A DNA stretch of 19,594 nt from an uncultured Clostridium sp. (GTDB lineage: Bacteria; Bacillota; Clostridia; TANB77; CAG-508). Positions 1 through 7,651 of the stretch are shown here, piece by piece (within the stretch, counting starts at the first letter, position 1; every line of letters starts with the position of its first letter). The notes beneath the pieces are model-generated. The model was not told the origin of the DNA. It worked only from the letters and a program-made list of their open reading frames with translations, and ran no database searches. The DNA is taken from positions 1 through 19,594 of the forward strand of contig USQY01000031.1 of NCBI GenBank assembly GCA_900557045.1, read 5' to 3'. The position numbers and the translations under genes are program-made.

Positions 1-72
1 ATTATTTAATTATTTAGTAATTAATTATTTATTTAATTAATTATTTATTTAATTAATTATTTATTTAATTAA
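1..72. repeat. AT-only 16-bp tandem repeat
   Basis: Three perfect head-to-tail copies of TTATTTATTTAATTAA occupy 25-40, 41-56 and 57-72. A degenerate copy at 10-24 carries one deletion and one T-to-G change. The array stops exactly at the stop codon of the phospholipase gene on the minus strand, so it forms the start of that gene's 3' untranslated region. The unit is not a multiple of three and shows no sign of coding. The array may continue beyond the left edge. It contains no spacers, so it is not CRISPR; slipped-strand expansion is the simplest origin. Confidence 0.85.
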
Positions 73-957
73 TTACTCATTTATCACATTATTTCTTCTT
101 TTATATTCTTTTAAATATTTTTTAGCAGATAAATATCCTTTTTCGTATAAATAATCTATTTTTTTATTATCTAACAACTCTACATTTTGAACTTCAATAT
201 TTATTCTGTTTTCTACACCTTGCAGTTCATATATAGATAACTCATGGCACAAAATTTCTATTGAATCACTAATTACACTAAAAATATTTTTATTACACGA
301 TTTTTTTATTCTATCTGAAAAAGTTATACATAAAACTTCATCTGCACCTGAATTTTTTAATTCTCTCCATGGTACATTTTCTCGTATTCCACCGTCAACT
401 AGTTTAGTGTCTTTATATTTGCACGGACAAAAAATCCCAGGATAACTGCAACTTGCTCTAACAGCTTTCCATATTTCAATATTATTATCATACACAATAG
501 TATCTATATAATTTCTCTTTTTATTATCTTCATTTTTTAATGAATTAAATATGTATACTTTCCCATCGCATAAATCTACACTTGGAATTAATATTTTTTT
601 ATTTATGTCTGTAAATTTTTTTACATTTTTTTCTGAGCATATTTTTTGAATTATTTTTTCCAATTTTTTTCCACTATTTAATCCATCAATTTTTATTTTT
701 TTTAAAATAATTATATCAAAAAATAATTTAATTATTTTTTGATATTCTACATAATTTATTTCTTTTGAATATTTTCTTATTAACTCGTACATTTCCTTTG
801 ATGTATATCCCAAAGCATATAAGACTGCTATAATACTTCCTGAAGATGTCCCTGAAATGTAATCAAATTTGATATTTTCTTCTTCAAATGCCTTTATTAC
901 TCCTACATGAGATACACATTTTATTCCCCCACCAGCAAAACAAATTCCTTTATTCAT
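73..957 (-). CDS. Patatin-like phospholipase family protein
   Basis: A 294-residue protein of the bacterial patatin/RssA-like family, serine acyl hydrolases that act on lipids with a Ser-Asp dyad. The N-terminus carries the glycine-rich oxyanion motif GGGIK (residues 9-13). The nucleophile elbow GTSSG at 36-40 places the catalytic Ser at 38. The DGG motif puts the partner Asp near residue 188. All catalytic elements are present and the length fits single-domain members. There is no signal peptide, so it is probably cytosolic or peripheral. The ATG is preceded by AGGTGA at good spacing. It stands alone downstream of the tRNA terminator, with no convincing promoter recognised in the 100 bp upstream. 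The real substrate cannot be read from the sequence. Confidence 0.88.
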   Translation of the reverse strand: MNKGICFAGGGIKCVSHVGVIKAFEEENIKFDYISGTSSGSIIAVLYALGYTSKEMYELIRKYSKEINYVEYQKIIKLFFDIIILKKIKIDGLNSGKKLEKIIQKICSEKNVKKFTDINKKILIPSVDLCDGKVYIFNSLKNEDNKKRNYIDTIVYDNNIEIWKAVRASCSYPGIFCPCKYKDTKLVDGGIRENVPWRELKNSGADEVLCITFSDRIKKSCNKNIFSVISDSIEILCHELSIYELQGVENRINIEVQNVELLDNKKIDYLYEKGYLSAKKYLKEYKRRNNVINE

Positions 958-1061
958 TTAAATCACCTACTTTATTATATTTATTATTTTAAATTTTGGT
1001 GATTGTTTTTATTACTTATTATAATTATATAATTGGAACAATAAATGTAATTTCATTTTTA

Positions 1062-1095
1062 TAAAAAAATAGCTAGAACTACTCTAGCTATTTTT
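1062..1095 (-). terminator. Intrinsic terminator after tRNA-Ser(GCU)
   Basis: A perfect 13-bp stem (1065-1077 with 1083-1095) has a 5-nt loop. Read on the minus strand, it begins at the encoded CCA end of the tRNA and is followed by a run of U. This is the expected end of the tRNA-Ser transcript and separates it from the phospholipase gene downstream. Confidence 0.85.
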
Positions 1096-1185
1096 GGCGG
1101 AGAATGAGGGATTTGAACCCTCGCGGCCCTTGCGAACCCTAACAGTTTAGCAAACTGTCCCCTTCAGCCACTTGGGTAATTCTCC
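1095..1185 (-). tRNA. tRNA-Ser (anticodon GCU)
   Basis: The minus-strand cloverleaf has acceptor arms GGAGAAT (1185-1179) and ATTCTCC (1105-1099), a G discriminator and an encoded CCA. The anticodon stem ACAGT/ACTGT encloses the loop TTGCTAA, giving anticodon GCU, which reads AGC and AGU. The T-loop has the normal GGTTCAAATCC form. The long variable arm gives the 91-nt total expected of a class II serine tRNA. It lies downstream of a second serine tRNA and very probably shares its promoter. Confidence 0.96.
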
Positions 1186-1201
1186 AAATTTAATTTAATA
1201 T

Positions 1202-1237
1202 AAAAAAGATAAATGTACAAACCTGCTTTGCACATTT
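1202..1237 (-). terminator. Hairpin terminator between the two tRNA-Ser genes
   Basis: An 11-bp stem (1211-1221 with 1227-1237) has a 5-nt loop. Its one imperfect pair is G-U on the minus strand but A-C on the plus strand, so the structure suits minus-strand RNA. A U-rich run follows (complement of the A run at 1202-1207). It may end part of the tRNA-Ser(UGA) transcripts while others read through into the next tRNA. Confidence 0.7.
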
Positions 1238-1257
1238 ACCCTTTTCTTTAGCAAGTT

Positions 1258-1349
<92 letters not shown>

Positions 1350-1370
1350 ATGTATTTTAGCAACACATAT

Positions 1371-1400
1371 ATATTAGCATATTTTTAACTACTTTGTCAA
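1371..1400 (-). promoter_or_regulatory. Sigma-A promoter of the tRNA-Ser pair
   Basis: On the minus strand there is a perfect -35 TTGACA (1400-1395), an 18-bp spacer and a -10 TAATAT (1376-1371) with an extended TGC just upstream. Transcription should start around 1364, some 15 nt before the first tRNA. Confidence 0.8.
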
Positions 1401-1545
1401 GACCTAATATTAAATATTTTTAGATAACATTAAGCATTTACCATAACAACCATGTGCTGTTTTATATTAAACGGATATTTAAATTTTATTTAACAACATA
1501 ATATTAAAAATATTTTTACTTTAATTTCTATCAGTTCATACTTTA

Positions 1546-1591
1546 CAGTCTTAAAATTAAATAGTTACTTAATCAATTTAAAATAAGACTG
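1546..1591. repeat. Inverted repeat in the parB-tRNA intergenic region
   Basis: CAGTCTTA (1546-1553) is repeated inverted as TAAGACTG (1584-1591), with a second inner pairing TTAAAT/ATTTAA (1557-1562 with 1576-1581). It lies 40 nt beyond the parB stop. It could form the 3' end of the parAB message, but no U-tract follows on the minus strand, so it is not a clear intrinsic terminator. The rest of 1401-1631 shows no gene. Confidence 0.5.
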
Positions 1592-1631
1592 CAAAATATG
1601 TTTTATTTTCAATACTTCTTAAAAATTTTTA

Positions 1632-2501
1632 TTAGTTGTTTTTTATTAAATCCATTATTCTCTCAAGGTCCTCATTAGACGAGTATTGTATGATTATTTT
1701 GCCACTCCTTTTCCCTGCTTCTAATCTTACTTTTGTACCAAAATATCCTTGAAATGTTCCTTCTATATCTTGTATTATTGCATCATATTTTGGATCTCTT
1801 TTTTGTGCATTTTTCTTGTTTTTTACTTTATTTTCAATGTCTCTAACATTTTGTCCTTTTTCTATAATTTCCAATGCTGCTTTATATTGTTTATCTGGAT
1901 CTTCAAAACACAATAATGAACGTGCATGCCCTTCTGTTAATTGTCCTTGTATTACTAATTCCATAACTCTCGAATCTAAATTTAATAATCTCACTGTGTT
2001 TGCTAATGCACTTCTGCTAATTCCTATAGTTTCTGAAAGTTCCATTTGTGTCATTCCATATTCATCCATTAACTGTCTAAAACTTCTAGCTTTTTCAATT
2101 GGATTTAAGTCTTCTCTCTGAATGTTTTCTATTAGTGCTATTTCTTTATTTTTTCTCTCTGTATCTTCTCTTACTATACAAGGAATTTCTTCTAATCCTG
2201 CCTTTTTTGAAGCTCTCCAACGCCTTTCACCAGCAACAATTTCATAATAATTATCCTTTTTTGTTACAATTATTGGTTGAATCACACCATATCTTTTTAT
2301 AGATTCTGCTAATTCTTCTATACTTTCATTGTTAAAATTTCTTCTTGGTTGATTTTTGTTTGGCTCAATTTCTATTATTTTTATTTTATGTACTACTTCT
2401 TCGCCGTCTTTTATCTCTACTTTGTTATCATCGTCATCAATTATATCATTGTCATTAAATAAGGCTCCTAACCCCTTACCTAAACCCGTTTTTTTTGCCA
2501 T
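1632..2501 (-). CDS. parB: Chromosome partitioning protein ParB (Spo0J)
   Basis: A 289-residue ParB-family CTPase that binds parS sites, spreads as a clamp and loads SMC at the origin. The N-terminus KKTGLGKGLGALF is the conserved ParA-interaction segment. GERRWRA at 91-97 is the Arg-rich CTP-binding motif, followed by ENIQREDLNPIEKA from about 124. A helix-turn-helix spans roughly 150-172 (MTQMELSETIGISRSALAN), then LTEGHARSLL. The C-terminal 40 residues match the dimerisation domain. The ATG has a GGAGG ribosome site and lies 14 nt after parA, so the two are co-transcribed. I found no consensus 16-bp parS site in this window, so its binding sites must be elsewhere or diverged. Confidence 0.97.
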   Translation of the reverse strand: MAKKTGLGKGLGALFNDNDIIDDDDNKVEIKDGEEVVHKIKIIEIEPNKNQPRRNFNNESIEELAESIKRYGVIQPIIVTKKDNYYEIVAGERRWRASKKAGLEEIPCIVREDTERKNKEIALIENIQREDLNPIEKARSFRQLMDEYGMTQMELSETIGISRSALANTVRLLNLDSRVMELVIQGQLTEGHARSLLCFEDPDKQYKAALEIIEKGQNVRDIENKVKNKKNAQKRDPKYDAIIQDIEGTFQGYFGTKVRLEAGKRSGKIIIQYSSNEDLERIMDLIKNN

Positions 2502-2515
2502 TGTTTTCCTCCTTT

Positions 2516-3298
2516 TTATTTCATATGTCTTCCTTTTGATTCATTAATTTTTATTAATTCTTTAGTAAATTTTTCATAACATTTTGAACCTTTTGAACGT
2601 GCATCATACATACAAATTGGCATTCCATAACTTGGTGCTTCACTTAATTTTACATTTCTTGGTATTACTGTTTTATACACTTTGTCATCAAAATAATTTT
2701 TTACTTCTTTAACTACTTGATTGGATAAATTTGTTCTAGCATCATACATTGTAAGTAATGCCCCTTCTATTGACAAACTTTTGTTCATTCTTTTCTTAAC
2801 AAGATTTATTGTATTTATAAGTTGCCCTAATCCCTCTAATGCATAATATTCGCACTGAATTGGTATTAATACACTGTCCGATGCTGTAAATGCATTTAGT
2901 GTAACAATTCCCAATGATGGTGGACAATCTATTACTATATAGTCATAATTATCTTTAACACTTTTTATTTTCTCCTTTAATCTATATTCTCTTTCTTTAA
3001 CAGATACTAGTTGAACTTCTGCACCAGCTAGATTTATATTTGATGGGCATACATCTAATCCTTTTATTTCTGTCTTTTTAATTGTATTTTCTATATCTAT
3101 GCCATCAACTAACACATCATATACTGAAAATTGTACAGATTTATCCACACCTACTCCACTAGTTGCATTTCCTTGTGGATCTGTATCTATTAGTAATATT
3201 TTTTTCCCTTTTTTTGCAAGAGATGCACTTAAATTAACTGCTGTAGTAGTTTTTCCTACACCACCCTTTTGGTTTGCTACTGAAATTATTTTTCCCAA
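2516..3298 (-). CDS. parA: Chromosome partitioning ATPase ParA (Soj)
   Basis: A Walker-type ATPase that drives origin segregation with ParB and, in Bacillus, also tunes DnaA activity. The deviant Walker A KGGVGKTT lies near residues 11-18, then LIDTDPQGN (A' motif) and a Walker B VIDCPPSLG. The open frame extends upstream to an ATG at 3313, but that ATG touches its GGG with no spacing. A TTG at 3298-3296 has GGGGG about 8 nt upstream and gives the N-terminus MGKIISVANQKGG, which matches the usual Soj start, so I chose TTG (260 residues). A perfect DnaA box lies inside the gene at 3141-3149. The gene has its own promoter immediately upstream. Confidence 0.96.
   Translation of the reverse strand: MGKIISVANQKGGVGKTTTAVNLSASLAKKGKKILLIDTDPQGNATSGVGVDKSVQFSVYDVLVDGIDIENTIKKTEIKGLDVCPSNINLAGAEVQLVSVKEREYRLKEKIKSVKDNYDYIVIDCPPSLGIVTLNAFTASDSVLIPIQCEYYALEGLGQLINTINLVKKRMNKSLSIEGALLTMYDARTNLSNQVVKEVKNYFDDKVYKTVIPRNVKLSEAPSYGMPICMYDARSKGSKCYEKFTKELIKINESKGRHMK
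3141..3149 (+). promoter_or_regulatory. DnaA box inside parA
   Basis: A perfect TTATCCACA within the parA coding region, encoding part of Gly-Val-Asp-Lys on the other strand. A single perfect 9-mer in about 20 kb of AT-rich DNA is not very improbable, so its function is uncertain. Confidence 0.4.
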
Positions 3299-3332
3299 AA
3301 TTATGACCCCCATCCCTAAATTTCTTTACTAT

Positions 3333-3361
3333 ATAATATATAAACTTTTCCAATATGTCAA
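3333..3361 (-). promoter_or_regulatory. Sigma-A promoter of parAB
   Basis: On the minus strand there is a perfect -35 TTGACA (3361-3356), a 17-bp spacer and -10 TATTAT (3338-3333). It lies between rsmG and parA, so parAB can be expressed independently of the upstream modification genes. Confidence 0.85.
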
Positions 3362-3396
3362 TATGATTTAAATATATTTTATTTTTTGTTTTTATA

Positions 3397-4119
3397 TTAT
3401 TCTATAGGCTCTTTAGCAGGAGTACCAGCCTTTCTTGGATATTTTAATGATGTTTCTCCAACTTTTTTAACAATAATAATATTCCTACATATGTCACTAT
3501 TTGGCAATTTAAATTTTTCTATTTTTTCTATTGTTCCATTTAATACTTTTAATGCTTTTTTAGAATTTTCTATTTCGTCATTTATGTTTGAGCCTTTCAT
3601 ACAAATACAATATCCTCCTATCGTTACAAAAGGCAACATATATTCTAATAAAACATTTAATGGAGCTACCGCTCTAGATGTTGCTATATCTAATTTTTCC
3701 CTATATTGATTGTTTTTTGCCAATTCCTCGGCCCTTTCATGAATTGTTTTAATATTATCTAGTTTATTTTTTTCTATTACTTCGTCTAAAAATTTTATTC
3801 TTTTATTTAATGCATCCACTAATATTGTATTAATATCTGTTCTGTATATACTAATTGGAATTCCTGGAAAACCTGCTCCTGTACCTATATCGATAACTTT
3901 AGAATTCTTATTTATATATTTCTGAATTGTTAAAGAATCTATAAAATGCTTTAAAATAATATCATTCGGTTCTGTAATTGCAGTTAAATTAACTTTTTTA
4001 TTCCATTCTAGCAACAAATTCATATATGTATAAAACTTTTCGATTTTTTCTTTTTCTAATTCCATTCCTATATTTTTAGCACTATTTTTTAGCTTATCTA
4101 AAAATTCTTGAAATTCCAT
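3397..4119 (-). CDS. rsmG: 16S rRNA (guanine527-N7)-methyltransferase RsmG
   Basis: A 240-residue SAM-dependent methyltransferase that makes m7G527 in 16S rRNA (the old name is gidB; loss gives low-level streptomycin resistance in many bacteria). EWNKKVNLTAIT near 38-49 and the SAM-binding loop DIGTGAGFPG at 77-86 are family signatures. SRAVAPL and the C-terminal YPRKAGTP are also characteristic. Length is normal. The ATG lies only 2 nt after the mnmG stop, which implies translational coupling. No obvious terminator follows before the parAB promoter. Confidence 0.97.
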   Translation of the reverse strand: MEFQEFLDKLKNSAKNIGMELEKEKIEKFYTYMNLLLEWNKKVNLTAITEPNDIILKHFIDSLTIQKYINKNSKVIDIGTGAGFPGIPISIYRTDINTILVDALNKRIKFLDEVIEKNKLDNIKTIHERAEELAKNNQYREKLDIATSRAVAPLNVLLEYMLPFVTIGGYCICMKGSNINDEIENSKKALKVLNGTIEKIEKFKLPNSDICRNIIIVKKVGETSLKYPRKAGTPAKEPIE

Positions 4120-4121
4120 AT

Positions 4122-6011
4122 TTATTCCTCTTTCTTATTTTCTTTATTTTGTTCAATATATATGTGTAATACACTTATATCAGCTGGTGAAACACCTGAT
4201 ATTCTAGAAGCCTGTCCTATTGATAACGGTTTTATCTTATCTAGTTTTTGTCTTGCTTCAAGTCTTAATCCTTTAATATTTGCATAAACTATATCCTCAG
4301 GAATTTTCTTTTTCTCGAGCTTTCTAAATTTTTCAACCTGTGCTTCTTGTAATTTTATATATCCTTCATATTTAACTTGAATTTCTACTTCCTCTGCCTC
4401 AACATCAGTTAATTCTGGTCTTTTGCAATCTATTTCTTTTAACTTTTCATAATTTAATTCTGTTCTTTTTAATAAATCTATTAATTTTATTCCACCTGAT
4501 ATTGTTGATGAATTATTTTTTTCTAAAAAATAATTTACTTGTTTAGTTGGTTTTATTGTTGTATTTTCTAATCTTTTGATTTCTCTTTGTATTTTTTCTC
4601 TTTTTTCGCAGAATTTATTGTATCTTTCTTGCGTAATAAGACCTATTTTATATCCAATATCTGTTAATCTTAAATCGGCATTATCTTGTCTTAATAATAA
4701 CCTATATTCAGCCCTTGAAGTCATCATTCTATATGGTTCGTTTGTCCCTTTTGTTACAATGTCATCTATTAAAACACCTATATATGCTTCTGATCTATCT
4801 AATATAATTGGTTCTTCATTTCTCAATTTCATGACTGCGTTAATTCCTGCAATGATTCCTTGTGAAGCTGCCTCTTCATAACCTGATGTTCCATTTATTT
4901 GTCCTGCAAAGAATAAATTTTGTATTTTCTTATGTTCCAAGCTAAGTTTCAACTCAGATGGATCAATGCAATCATATTCAATTGCATATGCAGGTCTTGT
5001 AAATTCCACATTTTCTAGTCCTGCAATAGACCTATACATTTCTATTTGTACATCCTCTGGTAATGATGAACTCATTCCTTGTACATACATTTCATCTGTG
5101 TTTTTCCCCATAGGTTCTATAAAAATTTGATGTCTTTCTTTATCAGCAAATCTTACCACTTTATCTTCTATAGACGGACAATACCTTGGTCCTGTCCCCT
5201 CTATTTTTCCTGAATATAAAGGAGATCTATGAAGATTTTTTCTTATTATTTCATGTGTTTTACTATTTGTATATGTCAAATAGCATGGTAGTTGTTCTAT
5301 TTCTTGGTCTAGTTTATCTTCAAAAGAGAAGGCTGTTAATTTACTATCTCCTTCTTGTATTTCCATTTTCGAAAAATCCACACTTTTCCTATTAATTCTT
5401 GCTGGAGTTCCTGTTTTAAATCTTAACAATTCTATACCAATCCTTTTTAATGTATCCGATAATCTTACTGCAGGAAACACTCCGTCTGGACCACTTTCAA
5501 AAGATTTTTCTCCTATATGTATTCTACCTTTTAAATATGTTCCTGTGGCTACAATTATTGAATCTACTTCATATATAGCCCCTATGTTTGTTTCAATTGA
5601 TTTTACCTTTTCCTCCTCTACTTGAATATCTACTATTTCAGCTTGTTTTAAATATAGATTTTCCTGTTTTTCAATTGTATGTTTCATTTCCATTTGATAC
5701 ATTTTTCTATCAGCTTGTGCCCTTAAAGAATACACTGCCGGTCCCTTAGAGGTATTTAGCATTCTTAATTGAATAAGTGTCTTATCTATATTTTTTGCCA
5801 TTTCACCACCAAGACAATCAATTTCTCTAACTAAATGACCTTTAGAACTTCCTCCTATATGTGGATTGCATGGCATATTAGCCACAGCTTCTAAACTTAT
5901 TGAAAACAATAATGTTTTCATTCCCATTCTAGCAGATGCTAAGGCTGCTTCACATCCTGCATGTCCTGCTCCTATTACTGCTACATCATATTTTCCTGCA
6001 TTATAACTCAT
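4122..6011 (-). CDS. mnmG: tRNA uridine-5-carboxymethylaminomethyl modification enzyme MnmG
   Basis: A 629-residue FAD enzyme (GidA) that with MnmE installs the cmnm5 group on wobble U34 of tRNAs. The N-terminal dinucleotide-binding motif is GAGHAGCEAA near residues 14-23, followed by the conserved NPHIGGSSKGHLVREIDCLGG region. The middle contains KTGTPAR and the second FAD segment FFAGQINGTSGYEEAA. The C-terminal helical domain ends with the conserved SGVSPADISVLHIY, which contacts MnmE and tRNA. Length is standard. The start ATG has GGAG upstream (GAAAGAAAT spacer). It follows mnmE by 156 bp with possible promoters of its own, and is coupled to rsmG downstream. Confidence 0.98.
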   Translation of the reverse strand: MSYNAGKYDVAVIGAGHAGCEAALASARMGMKTLLFSISLEAVANMPCNPHIGGSSKGHLVREIDCLGGEMAKNIDKTLIQLRMLNTSKGPAVYSLRAQADRKMYQMEMKHTIEKQENLYLKQAEIVDIQVEEEKVKSIETNIGAIYEVDSIIVATGTYLKGRIHIGEKSFESGPDGVFPAVRLSDTLKRIGIELLRFKTGTPARINRKSVDFSKMEIQEGDSKLTAFSFEDKLDQEIEQLPCYLTYTNSKTHEIIRKNLHRSPLYSGKIEGTGPRYCPSIEDKVVRFADKERHQIFIEPMGKNTDEMYVQGMSSSLPEDVQIEMYRSIAGLENVEFTRPAYAIEYDCIDPSELKLSLEHKKIQNLFFAGQINGTSGYEEAASQGIIAGINAVMKLRNEEPIILDRSEAYIGVLIDDIVTKGTNEPYRMMTSRAEYRLLLRQDNADLRLTDIGYKIGLITQERYNKFCEKREKIQREIKRLENTTIKPTKQVNYFLEKNNSSTISGGIKLIDLLKRTELNYEKLKEIDCKRPELTDVEAEEVEIQVKYEGYIKLQEAQVEKFRKLEKKKIPEDIVYANIKGLRLEARQKLDKIKPLSIGQASRISGVSPADISVLHIYIEQNKENKKEE

Positions 6012-6060
6012 ATTTCTTTCTCCTTTTATTTTTGGTTTTTTATGAAACAGATTTCGCGTT

Positions 6061-6146
6061 TGTCAAAGTGTTTACATAAAATTTATAGATTGGTGTACCA
6101 TTACCTTTTCACTTCCCAATTTTAATAACACTATCAATTATGTCAA
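6061..6146 (-). promoter_or_regulatory. Candidate promoters of mnmG-rsmG
   Basis: The 156-bp gap between mnmE and mnmG has two perfect minus-strand TTGACA elements. The one at 6146-6141 is followed after 16 bp by TAAAAT (6124-6119). The one at 6066-6061 has only weak CATAAA/ATAAAA -10 candidates about 16-17 bp downstream. The first is the better match, and two start sites are possible. Confidence 0.5.
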
Positions 6147-6167
6147 TTTGTTTTTGATAATACAACT

Positions 6168-7535
6168 TTACTTACCTAAACAAAACTTTGAAAATATTTC
6201 ATTTATAATATCCTCTGAAACATCTTCTCCTGTTATAATCGATAAATCGTATAGAATTTGTTTTATTGGAATACTAACGATATCTATTGGAAAGTTCTGT
6301 TCACTCGACTTTAAAGCTGCATTTACACTTTTAATTGCTTTATCTATTTGGTTTTTATGTCTAATGTTTGTTATAATCACTCCATCATTCATGGTTATTT
6401 CTTTATTTCCAAACATATTATAAATTAACTCATATAAATTATTTATGCCCTCTCCATTTTTTGCGGATATTTTCAAAATATTAGTGCTTGCATTTTTTAG
6501 TTGAGCATTTTCTTCTAATTTCATATCATCTAAGTCTATTTTATTAAGCAATATTATTGCTTTCTTATTTTTTATTATATTTAAAATATCAATATCTTCT
6601 TTATCTAGTGGCATAGATGCATCAAAAATTGCTATTATTAAATCAGCTTCCTCTGATAATTTCAAAGCCCTTTTAACACCTATTTCTTCTATTTTATCTT
6701 GTGTTTTTCTTATTCCAGCTGTATCGATTAAGTTTAGTGGAACTCCCTTTATATTTACAAATTCTTCAATTGTATCCCTTGTTGTTCCTGCAAATTCACT
6801 TACTATAGCTCTTTCCTCATTCAATATAGTATTTAATAATGACGATTTTCCTGCATTGGGTTTACCTAGTATTATTGTTTTTACACCTTCTTTTAAAATT
6901 TTTCCATCTTGAAAAGAATCAGAAAGAATAACTAGTTCTTTTTTTATTTCATTTAAAACTTCCTTTATTTTTATATTTGTTACTTCTTCAATATCATATT
7001 CTGGATAATCAATATTTGCATTTATATCAGCCATTACATCAAGCAACTTCTTTTTTATTTGTTTTATCTGTTTAGATAAAACACCTTCTAACTGTTTTAT
7101 TGAAGCCTTCGCTTCATTTTCTGTCTTAGAATTAATTAAGTCTATTACAGATTCAGCTTGTGTCAAATCTATTCTACCATTTAAAAATGCTCTTTTCGTA
7201 AATTCCCCTGGTTGAGCAAGTTCTGCGCCATTTTCTAAACATAACTGTAATATTTTTTTTTCTACAATTATTCCACCATGTGAATTTATTTCACACATAT
7301 TCTCGGTTGTATAGCTTTTCGGTGCTATAAAAAACGAAACTAGTACTTCGTCTACTTTTTGTTTTGTTTTTGGGTTTATAATATAACCAAACTTCATTGT
7401 ATAACCAGATATTTCAGTATTATTATATGGAATAAATATTTTATTTAAAATATCAAAACATTTTTTTCCACTCATTCTGATTATACCTATTCCTCCATTT
7501 CCTGTTGCTGTAGATATTGCTGCTATCGTACTCAT
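6168..7535 (-). CDS. mnmE: tRNA modification GTPase MnmE
   Basis: A 455-residue GTPase (TrmE/ThdF), the partner of MnmG in cmnm5U34 synthesis. The N-terminal formyl-tetrahydrofolate-binding domain starts IAAISTATGNGGIGIIRMSG. The G domain, embedded in the helical domain, shows GKPNAGKS (224-231), TTRDT (251-255), DTAG (271-274) and NKID (331-334). The protein ends FCLGK, with the conserved C-terminal Cys of the CxGK motif. Length is typical. AAGGAGG lies at good spacing before the ATG, directly abutting the U-run of a large hairpin, so translation or transcription may be attenuated there. Confidence 0.98.
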   Translation of the reverse strand: MSTIAAISTATGNGGIGIIRMSGKKCFDILNKIFIPYNNTEISGYTMKFGYIINPKTKQKVDEVLVSFFIAPKSYTTENMCEINSHGGIIVEKKILQLCLENGAELAQPGEFTKRAFLNGRIDLTQAESVIDLINSKTENEAKASIKQLEGVLSKQIKQIKKKLLDVMADINANIDYPEYDIEEVTNIKIKEVLNEIKKELVILSDSFQDGKILKEGVKTIILGKPNAGKSSLLNTILNEERAIVSEFAGTTRDTIEEFVNIKGVPLNLIDTAGIRKTQDKIEEIGVKRALKLSEEADLIIAIFDASMPLDKEDIDILNIIKNKKAIILLNKIDLDDMKLEENAQLKNASTNILKISAKNGEGINNLYELIYNMFGNKEITMNDGVIITNIRHKNQIDKAIKSVNAALKSSEQNFPIDIVSIPIKQILYDLSIITGEDVSEDIINEIFSKFCLGK

Positions 7536-7547
7536 TTTTTCCTCCTT

Positions 7548-7609
7548 AAAAAAGTCAAAGCAAGAAATCAGTTTAATATAACTTAAAACTAAAATCTGAA
7601 CTTTGACTT
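7548..7609 (-). terminator. Terminator-like hairpin in the jag-mnmE gap
   Basis: On the minus strand AAGTCAAAG (7609-7601) pairs with CTTTGACTT (7560-7552), a 9-bp stem followed by six U. The 40-nt loop holds a further possible stem (TTAGTTT with AAACTGA, one G-U). The U-run leads straight into the mnmE ribosome site AAGGAGG (7547-7541). It can end the rpmH-to-jag transcript, but any message reaching mnmE from upstream must cross it, so it may act as an attenuator. Confidence 0.65.
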
Positions 7610-7651
7610 CTGATTTTTTATATTTAATTATTGCATTAATTATTACATTTA

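Noticed and set aside
6040..6070. TTTGTCAAA near the mnmG promoter as a Spo0A box, and GAAACA nearby as half a parS
   Set aside because: The first is simply the minus-strand TTGACA -35 element with flanking A/T, and the second lacks the other half of the palindrome.
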